Shown one piece after another: positions 6,672-10,498 of a stretch of DNA of 10,498 nt. The stretch covers positions 1 through 10,498 of the forward strand of contig JAFAIY010000352.1 of the NCBI GenBank assembly GCA_019236485.1, in the 5' to 3' direction. The notes below the pieces were generated by a model that searched no databases, was not told the DNA's origin, and saw nothing but the letters and a program-made list of their open reading frames with translations. Both the position numbers and the translations under genes were made by a program. Each line of letters opens with the position of its first letter. The first letter of the stretch is position 1. Source of the stretch: Comamonas sp. (lineage in GTDB: Bacteria > Pseudomonadota > Gammaproteobacteria > Burkholderiales > Burkholderiaceae_C).

Positions 6672-6896
6672 TTATTGGTGTGCATTAATAAGGCTCTGGT
6701 CCTGGGGATCAGGCTTGAGCCCTAACTTCACAGCGATCTCGTGAGGCAGGCCGCGCTTGCAGGCGGTAAAGCCGTTGAGCACGCGGTACACGTCGGAGCG
6801 GCGGTAGCCGTTCTCGTCGGCCCACTGCGACACGGGGATGCCTTGATCGGCAAAACGCGCCTTGAGCTGTTGGGCCTTGGCTTGAATGGGGGTCAC
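6672..6896 (-). CDS. BcepMu gp16-family DNA-binding protein, first gene of the early operon
   Basis: The 74-aa product matches the BcepMu gp16 family, small putative DNA-binding proteins found at the head of the early operon in such phages. Visible features are an N-terminal helix (IQAKAQQLKARFADQGI), then an HTH-like stretch VSQWADENGYRRSDVYRVLN (about residues 22-41), and the family ending LPHEIAVKLGLKPD (about 50-63). The GTG at 6896 is chosen because a perfect AAGGAG lies 7 bases upstream. An ORF start at 6941 would run through the promoter and has no ribosome-binding site. The position, directly behind the early promoter and divergent from the repressor, is that of Ner in Mu or Cro in lambda. 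It may therefore down-regulate the early operon or the repressor gene, which is inference. Confidence 0.82.
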   Translation of the reverse strand: MTPIQAKAQQLKARFADQGIPVSQWADENGYRRSDVYRVLNGFTACKRGLPHEIAVKLGLKPDPQDQSLINAHQ

Positions 6897-6931
6897 GTTG
6901 TGGCTCCTTCTTGTGCAATAAATTAATGTGA

Positions 6932-6968
6932 ATTGAATCAATAAACGTTAATCTAGTTCATGTTTATT
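6932..6968. promoter_or_regulatory. candidate operator: inverted repeats in the divergent control region
   Basis: Two symmetric elements lie in the AT-rich gap between the divergent genes. ATTGA-A-TCAAT (6932-6942) is a perfect dyad with one central base. AATAAAC (6940-6946) and GTTTATT (6962-6968) form inverted arms with a 15-base spacer. The arms bracket the -10 box and likely start site of the leftward promoter, so a dimer bound here would block it. Which protein binds (the CI-like repressor at 6988 or the gp16-like protein) cannot be seen. AT-rich DNA gives chance dyads easily, so confidence is moderate. Confidence 0.45.
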
Positions 6969-6978
6969 TATTCGTCAA
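6950..6978 (-). promoter_or_regulatory. early promoter, leftward (sigma70-like)
   Basis: On the minus strand TTGACG (6978-6973) is followed after exactly 17 bases by TAGATT (6955-6950). This is a good match to the sigma70 -35 and -10 consensus. Transcription would start near 6943, about 45 bases before the GTG of the gp16-like gene. The -35 box overlaps the AAGGAG ribosome-binding site of the divergent repressor gene (6977-6982). No equally good promoter for the repressor is visible on the plus strand. Confidence 0.65.
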
Positions 6979-6987
6979 GGAGTACCC

Positions 6988-7491
6988 GTGAATTTCTTTG
7001 AAGAAGCCACGCTGCGGTTGAAGCAGCAGTTGCGAGCAACTCAGGACAAAGAGATCGCTTTGATGCTTGGCTTGTCGGCTCAGTCGTGGGCAGGACGAAA
7101 GAAGCGAGGCTCTTTTCCTGAGAAGGAGCTGCGTGCTTTGATGCAGCAACGTCCCGAGTTGGGCTTAGACGTGGACTACGTGTTGACAGGCGAGGGCATG
7201 CGTCACATCACCGGCCAGCAGGATTCCAAAGGACAGGCGTTGGCTGATGCCGTGCTGACTGCTGGTGAGGCGGCTGCGGGGAGAAAGGAGAAAGCCAGGA
7301 GGGCAGTGATGGGCAAGCCCTCCAACGCCCAAAATGCTGTGGCATTGACGGCTGGCGTGTCGCTCATTGAGCCTGCAGAACAGGCTGATGAAGCCCGCTT
7401 GCTGGCTGCTTTCCGAGCTTCTAACAGCGCGGGGCGTGCGGCAATTCTGCTGGCGGCCCAGGGAATCGCTGAGCTCTCTCAAAGGGCGTAG
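6988..7491 (+). CDS. CI-type phage repressor, HTH domain without peptidase domain
   Basis: The 167-aa product is the probable lysogeny repressor. The N-terminal domain (about residues 5-68) fits the phage CI repressor HTH family: a first helix LRLKQQLRATQ, then DKEIALMLGLSAQSWAGRKK (20-39), the FPEKEL helix, and a DVDYVLTGEG ending (62-71). Residues 72-167 are Ala-rich with helical potential and end in a likely oligomerisation helix (DEARLLAAFRASNSAGRAAIL onward). There is no S24 peptidase domain and no visible Ser/Lys cleavage pair, so RecA-dependent self-cleavage is not expected. Release must come another way, for example through an antirepressor or loss of repressor. Translation starts at GTG (6988) behind AAGGAG at 6977-6982. 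The gene diverges from the early operon and overlaps its promoter, which supports the repressor role. Confidence 0.82.
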   Translation: MNFFEEATLRLKQQLRATQDKEIALMLGLSAQSWAGRKKRGSFPEKELRALMQQRPELGLDVDYVLTGEGMRHITGQQDSKGQALADAVLTAGEAAAGRKEKARRAVMGKPSNAQNAVALTAGVSLIEPAEQADEARLLAAFRASNSAGRAAILLAAQGIAELSQRA

Positions 7492-7596
7492 AACACAAGC
7501 CGAGCTATTGCCCCGAGGCATCTGGTGGGCGCATATGTTTCGCATTGACCATGCGCTAAGCTGCGTGATACCGTAAACAGCCACTCTTCAACATTC
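7492..7596 (+). promoter_or_regulatory. gap after repressor with a CGCAT/ATGCG dyad; possible late promoter region
   Basis: This stretch has no convincing ORF. It contains a perfect dyad CGCAT-TGACC-ATGCG (7541-7555) and a TGATAC sequence (7566-7571) that could serve as a -10 box without a recognisable -35. Weak promoters lacking a -35 and preceded by a dyad are what Mor/C activators use in Mu-like phages. A promoter here would drive the lysis and packaging genes, although the terminator at 7597-7621 would then lie in its path. The call is tentative. Confidence 0.3.
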
Positions 7597-7621
7597 AGGC
7601 CAGCATTTGCGGGCCTTTTTT
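7597..7621 (+). terminator. rho-independent terminator after the repressor gene
   Basis: A GC stem AGGCC (7597-7601) pairs with GGCCT (7612-7616) across a 10-base loop, and six T residues follow (7616-7621). It lies about 105 bases past the repressor stop and before the lysis genes. It would end the repressor transcript and insulate the lysis cassette. The stem is short (five pairs), so efficiency may be moderate. Confidence 0.65.
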
Positions 7622-7651
7622 GTTTGCGCCTGCCCCACGAAAGTCGAGGGC

Positions 7652-8296
7652 ATGGCAAACACACTATCCCTCGGTAAAACGGTTCTGCGCTTTGGCATCC
7701 CGCTGGTGCTGGGCGGCGGTGCCTATGTCACTTATATCTCGGGATATGAAGACGGCCCGGCCAGGCGCGACGGAACGCCGCAGTTCAAGAATGTGGTCTA
7801 TGCAGACTCGTTGGCGGCGGGCTTGCCCACGGCCTGCCTGGGGCTGACCAAGACTGCCAGTCCGGTGCCCGTGGTGCTGGGTGATTACTGGTCTGACGCG
7901 CAATGCATGGCCGTGGGTAGCTCGGTGCTGGCCAAGGGGCAGGCCAAGGTGCTGGACTGCATCAAGGTGCCGGTGACCCAGCCTGTTTTGGATGCGTTTT
8001 CCAGCCATGGCCATAACAACGGCGAACCCTCCACCTGTGCCAGTCGCGCCATGGGCTTGCTCAACACCAGGCGCTATGAGGAAGCCTGCGATGCTCTGGC
8101 CCATGCGCCGAGCGGCACGCCTGTCTGGAGCTATACCAAGACCGGCAGGCGCAATGCCAAGGGCGAGTGGGAGTACCGCTTTGTCCAGGGCCTTTACAAC
8201 CGCCGTTTAAAAGAGCGCGCCGATTGTCTGCAGGGCGTGGCTTTGCTTCGCGCGAACTACGACTTTGCCACCGGCACCTGGAAGGCGCAGCCATGA
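7652..8296 (+). CDS. SAR-type GH24 endolysin (lysozyme)
   Basis: The 214-aa product is a phage lysozyme that would cut the MurNAc-GlcNAc bond of peptidoglycan. An N-terminal weakly hydrophobic, Gly-rich helix (about residues 10-30) fits a signal-arrest-release (SAR) domain, so it can be exported by the host Sec system and released by membrane depolarisation. The catalytic Glu is E33 (GYEDG). The next family motif is Y50-x-D52 leading to LPTACLG (58-64), with T60 in the usual Thr position. The E-to-D gap of 18 residues and the D-to-T gap of 7 are longer than the common 8 and 5. The later block SHGHNNGEPSTCASRAMGLLN and the closing QGLYNRRLKERADCLQG are typical of the family. ATG 7652 is the only plausible start. 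A GAGGG lies very close to it. The stop overlaps the next gene (ATGA, 8293-8296). Confidence 0.85.
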   Translation: MANTLSLGKTVLRFGIPLVLGGGAYVTYISGYEDGPARRDGTPQFKNVVYADSLAAGLPTACLGLTKTASPVPVVLGDYWSDAQCMAVGSSVLAKGQAKVLDCIKVPVTQPVLDAFSSHGHNNGEPSTCASRAMGLLNTRRYEEACDALAHAPSGTPVWSYTKTGRRNAKGEWEYRFVQGLYNRRLKERADCLQGVALLRANYDFATGTWKAQP

Positions 8297-8826
8297 AGCG
8301 TTTTCTGGATTTCGTCGCCCCATGGCTGCTGTCGCTGGCTTTGCTGCTGTGCCTGGTGCTTGGCTTTGGCATGCAGCACTTTAAGACCAAAGCCCAGATC
8401 GTTGCCATCGCGCTCAAGCAGTTGCAGGACAGCGTTGCCACCCAGAACCACGCCGCAGAGGCGGAACTGGAGCGCCTGACCGCCGAGCGCAATGCCGCCC
8501 AGGCCAGGCTGGATCAGCAATACCAACAGCAGGAAAAAACCGATGCCCAGGCAGTCCAAGAAATCGCTCGCCTTACTGGTGAGCTTGAGCAGCGCCCTGT
8601 ACGGGTGCGCATCGTCTCCCAGCCCGCAGCCTGTGGGGCAGGTCGTGGTGGCACCGCAGGTCACACGGCCGCCGCCGACGACGCTGGTGCAGCAGACGCT
8701 GCCGAAGCCTACGGGCTACTTCCTGAAAGCAATTCCCGCCGCCTTGGCGCAGTGATCGCAGAGGCGGAAACCATCAATGCGGCCTATGCGTCGTGCCGCG
8801 CAACCCTGATCAATAACAACCCCTGA
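8293..8826 (+). CDS. Rz: Rz-like inner-membrane spanin (i-spanin)
   Basis: The 177-aa product looks like the inner-membrane half of a two-component spanin. That pair spans the periplasm and fuses inner and outer membranes in the last step of lysis. Residues about 8-28 (APWLLSLALLLCLVLGFGM) form a single N-terminal transmembrane anchor. Residues about 31-105 are a long charged helix with coiled-coil character (QNHAAEAELERLTAERNAAQ and on). The C-terminal domain ends with a block typical of the family, AEAETINAAYASCRATL (about residues 156-172). The ATG overlaps the endolysin stop by four bases. A lipoprotein gene for the outer-membrane partner lies inside it in another frame (8543-8755). No similarity to a named subfamily is claimed. 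Architecture and the nested partner carry the call. Confidence 0.82.
   Translation: MKRFLDFVAPWLLSLALLLCLVLGFGMQHFKTKAQIVAIALKQLQDSVATQNHAAEAELERLTAERNAAQARLDQQYQQQEKTDAQAVQEIARLTGELEQRPVRVRIVSQPAACGAGRGGTAGHTAAADDAGAADAAEAYGLLPESNSRRLGAVIAEAETINAAYASCRATLINNNP
8543..8755 (+). CDS. Rz1: Rz1-like outer-membrane spanin lipoprotein, embedded in the Rz gene
   Basis: This 70-aa lipoprotein is encoded entirely within the Rz-like gene in a different frame. The ATG at 8543 follows AGGAAAA (8531-8537) at a suitable distance, whereas the longer frame from 8492 has no signal at its start. Residues 1-7 are basic (MPRQSKK). A hydrophobic stretch (SLALLVSLSSALYG) leads to a lipobox LYGC with C22, so the mature protein is about 49 aa. 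The mature part is proline-rich (SPSPQPVGQ, TRPPPTTL), as is usual in Rz1 proteins, and it ends in YFLKAIPAALAQ. It would be lipid-anchored in the outer membrane and would bind the C-terminus of the Rz partner. The nested arrangement is the one known from lambda. Confidence 0.85.
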   Translation: MPRQSKKSLALLVSLSSALYGCASSPSPQPVGQVVVAPQVTRPPPTTLVQQTLPKPTGYFLKAIPAALAQ

Positions 8827-8831
8827 GCGTC

Positions 8832-9122
8832 ATGAGCGATACCCAAGACAACTACGAACGCCGACAAGAGCTGTTACTGCTCGGCCAGATCCACGGCCTG
8901 GTGCAATCCCTCAAGGATGGGCAAGACCAGCAAAACCACCGTATGGACCGGATGGAGCAGCGTATGGAAGAGCACTACAACGGCTTGGACGGGCGCCTGC
9001 GTGAAGTCGAGAAAAAGGCGGCCGTGGCTGGTGCAGTCTCGGGCGGCGCGGTGGCGGTGGGTACGGCCCTGGTCGTGGAGGGCATCAAGCACTTCATGCG
9101 CGGCGGCAACGTGGGCATGTAA
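8832..9122 (+). CDS. small coiled-coil protein with C-terminal membrane helix; possible holin
   Basis: The 96-aa product begins with a polar helix. A heptad-like, Met- and Gln-rich coiled coil (about residues 25-62, QQNHRMDRMEQRMEEHYNGL) follows. A single hydrophobic, Ala/Gly/Val-rich segment (about 63-85, AAVAGAVSGGAVAVGTALVVEGI) then precedes a short basic tail. This tail-anchored layout resembles XhlA-like membrane-associated lysis proteins and some putative single-helix holins. The gene lies 5 bp after the Rz-like gene and its stop shares a base with the next ATG (TAATG, 9120-9124), so it is part of the lysis/packaging operon. No other holin candidate is seen in the cassette. The holin assignment is inference from position and topology. 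A structural or regulatory role is equally possible. Confidence 0.65.
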   Translation: MSDTQDNYERRQELLLLGQIHGLVQSLKDGQDQQNHRMDRMEQRMEEHYNGLDGRLREVEKKAAVAGAVSGGAVAVGTALVVEGIKHFMRGGNVGM

Positions 9123-9619
9123 TGGCGCACGGCAAGGAAACACGCACCCAGCTCCGTGGCCTGTATGTGTTCCAGCGGCTGCCCATGGATGTGGCGTGCA
9201 AAAAGCTGGACGTGCCGCGCAGCACTGCGAATCGCTGGAAGCAGGAAGCCGCTGCGAAGGGCGATGACTGGGACACGGGCCGCGCCGCAGTAGCGCTGGG
9301 CGACGACACCTTCAAGACCTTGTCCACCAAGCTGCTGGAGGACTACCTGGTGCAACACCAGGCCACCATGGACGTGCTTAGAGACGAGAAGGAAATGTCG
9401 GCCCTGGAGCGTGCAGAGACGCTGGCATCCATGTCCGACAGCTTCAACAAGACCATGGCGGCATTCAAGCGCCTGAATCCTGAACTTAACCGCCAGTCCG
9501 TGCAACTCGACCTGCTGCAGCGCTTCGCATCGTTTGCCCAGCAGCGCTTTCCGCAGCACCTGGCCGCCCTGGTCGAGATGCTGGAGCCGTTTGGCGAAGA
9601 GTTGGCCAAGGTGAGGTAA
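9122..9619 (+). CDS. DUF1804 protein, putative small terminase subunit
   Basis: The 165-aa product matches DUF1804, a family found directly upstream of the large terminase gene in BcepMu-like phages and thought to act as the small, DNA-recognising packaging subunit. An N-terminal HTH of the kind used by small terminases lies at about residues 8-42 (LRGLYVFQRLPMDVACKKLD, then VPRSTANRWKQEA). The rest is mostly helical, including LEDYLVQHQATMDVL, a charged linker and QLDLLQRFASFAQQRFPQHL (about 128-147), likely for oligomerisation. The ATG shares one base with the preceding stop and has no strong SD, so expression probably depends on coupling. The large terminase ATG follows the stop by three bases. 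The role as small terminase rests mainly on synteny and on the HTH. Confidence 0.8.
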   Translation: MAHGKETRTQLRGLYVFQRLPMDVACKKLDVPRSTANRWKQEAAAKGDDWDTGRAAVALGDDTFKTLSTKLLEDYLVQHQATMDVLRDEKEMSALERAETLASMSDSFNKTMAAFKRLNPELNRQSVQLDLLQRFASFAQQRFPQHLAALVEMLEPFGEELAKVR

Positions 9620-9622
9620 GCC

Positions 9623-10498
9623 ATGGCCAAGAACAGCAAGGAATTCCTGGAGGGCCTGACGGCCCTGGCCGATGACCTGCGCAAGCAGATCGACGCCAAC
9701 CTGGACGACTGGGACACCAACCCAGCTGCCATTGCCGAGCGCCGCCGTAAGGTCTGCGACCCGGTCAATGGCTACGAGTTCTGGGACCGTCACTACTTTC
9801 CGCACTACGGCAAGGCCGAGCCCAGCGAGCTGCACAAGTACCTCTACAAGCGCCTGCCCGAGATCACCAACTCGGCGGCCGGCCAGCGCGATGCCATTGC
9901 GGCCCCACGTGGTGAAGCCAAGTCCACCAAGATATCCATGTCCTTTGTGACCTGGTGCCTGGTCACGGGCGCCAAGTGGTACGCCATCATCGTGATGGAT
10001 GCTTTCGAGCAGGCGGCCGAGATGCTGGAGGCTATCAAGGCCGAGCTCGAAGCCAACCCGCGTATTGCCAGCGACTTCCCCGAGGCCTGTGGCCAGGGCC
10101 GGGTGTGGCGTGCCGGCGTGATCGTCACGGCCAACGGCCGCAAGGTGGAGGCCTTCGGCTCCAGCAAGAAGATTCGTGGTCGTCGCCATGGTGCGTACCG
10201 TCCCGATCTGGCCATCTGCGACGACATCGAGAACGACGAGAACGTCAACACCCCGGCCCAGCGCGACAAGCTGCAGTCCTTTGTGACCAAGTCCGTGCTG
10301 TCGCTGGGGCCGCCTGACGACTCTATGGACGCCATCCTGGTCGGCACGGTGCTGCACTACGACAGCGTGCTGTCCCGCTTCCTCAAAAACCCACTGTGGA
10401 ACCGCAAAGTCTTTAAAGCCATCATCCATTGGCCGGAGCGCATGGACCTGTGGGAGCAGTTTGAGGGCTTGCTGCTCAAAGCCGAGACACCCCAGCAG
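9623..10498 (+). CDS. terL: large terminase subunit, N-terminal ATPase part (runs off the window)
   Basis: The gene is open from ATG 9623 to the window edge, giving the first 292 residues of the packaging motor. An SD-like GAGGT lies five bases before the ATG. The N-terminal segment YEFWDRHYFPHYG (51-63) precedes the ATPase core. The Walker A is the deviant form APRGEAKST (residues 94-102), with Lys at 100 and Arg at 96, a pattern common in terminases. The Walker B is LAICDD (196-201) followed by I-E, where E203 could be the catalytic carboxylate. A coupling-motif-like strand DAILVGTVLHYDS sits near residues 235-247. The C-terminal nuclease domain should follow beyond 10498. Synteny with the DUF1804 gene supports the call. 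The ATPase would translocate phage DNA, which in this phage class is packaged with flanking host DNA by a headful mechanism. Confidence 0.9.
   Translation, partial: MAKNSKEFLEGLTALADDLRKQIDANLDDWDTNPAAIAERRRKVCDPVNGYEFWDRHYFPHYGKAEPSELHKYLYKRLPEITNSAAGQRDAIAAPRGEAKSTKISMSFVTWCLVTGAKWYAIIVMDAFEQAAEMLEAIKAELEANPRIASDFPEACGQGRVWRAGVIVTANGRKVEAFGSSKKIRGRRHGAYRPDLAICDDIENDENVNTPAQRDKLQSFVTKSVLSLGPPDDSMDAILVGTVLHYDSVLSRFLKNPLWNRKVFKAIIHWPERMDLWEQFEGLLLKAETPQQ

Noticed and set aside
6905..6975. AT-rich stretch considered as a replication origin or as a short repeat array.
   Set aside because: It is fully explained by a divergent promoter with small dyads. There are no iterated repeats, and transposable phages replicate from their ends.
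7607..7651. N-terminal extension of the endolysin from a TTG at 7607.
   Set aside because: It would begin inside the terminator hairpin, has no SD and would put charged and Cys residues before the SAR helix.
8975..10429. A 484-codon open frame on the minus strand opposite the DUF1804 and terminase genes.
   Set aside because: It is an antisense shadow of GC-rich coding DNA: composition is His/Gly/Val/Leu-rich without domains, there is no SD, and the plus strand carries recognisable proteins throughout.

Overview
The window is the early half and the start of the late region of a Mu-like transposable phage or prophage. It follows the BcepMu-type plan: a leftward early operon carrying a DDE transposase (TnpA) and its AAA+ partner (TnpB), divergent from a rightward repressor, lysis and packaging block. 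The DNA is GC-rich except for the AT-rich control region at about 6905-6975. The phage type and codon choice suggest a betaproteobacterial host of the Burkholderiales (Comamonadaceae-like). That host assignment is inference, because no host gene is present. Neither phage end is visible: the left end should lie just left of position 1, and the right-hand edge cuts the terminase gene.

Minus strand, read from 6896 down to 5: a BcepMu gp16-family DNA-binding protein (GTG start); a 26-codon peptide resembling the first part of a Bro-N antirepressor domain; a KilA-N protein with an extra C-terminal HTH-like module; transposase TnpA; ATPase TnpB; a protein with two winged-helix-like parts; a regulator with an HTH-like module and a Cys/His cluster; an 81-aa protein; a 62-aa single-pass membrane protein; a DUF3164 protein; GemA; and a Mor-family activator. 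Most junctions are ATGA overlaps or very short gaps with good Shine-Dalgarno (SD) sites, so this looks like one polycistronic, translationally coupled operon. It would supply transposition functions first and end with the activator of the next phase.

Control region, 6897-6987: a sigma70-like promoter (TTGACG, 17 bp, TAGATT) faces leftward. It is overlapped by small inverted repeats and by the ribosome-binding site of the divergent repressor. Such a site would let the repressor shut off the early operon, and perhaps its own gene.

Plus strand: a short CI-type HTH repressor without a peptidase domain (6988-7491); a 160-bp gap with a dyad and a rho-independent terminator; then a tightly packed lysis cassette. 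The cassette holds a SAR-type GH24 endolysin, an Rz-like inner spanin with an Rz1-like lipoprotein embedded in another frame, and a small coiled-coil/membrane protein that may be the holin. It is followed by a DUF1804 protein (putative small terminase) and the N-terminal 292 codons of the large terminase.

The least routine observations are three. One HTH-like module is present in two early genes, once free and once fused to KilA-N. A Bro-N-like 26-codon peptide is coupled to the KilA-N gene. A regulatory ORF runs open through two downstream genes and suggests a lost stop or a frameshift. I see no CRISPR array, tRNA, rRNA, insertion sequence or obvious cargo or defence gene.
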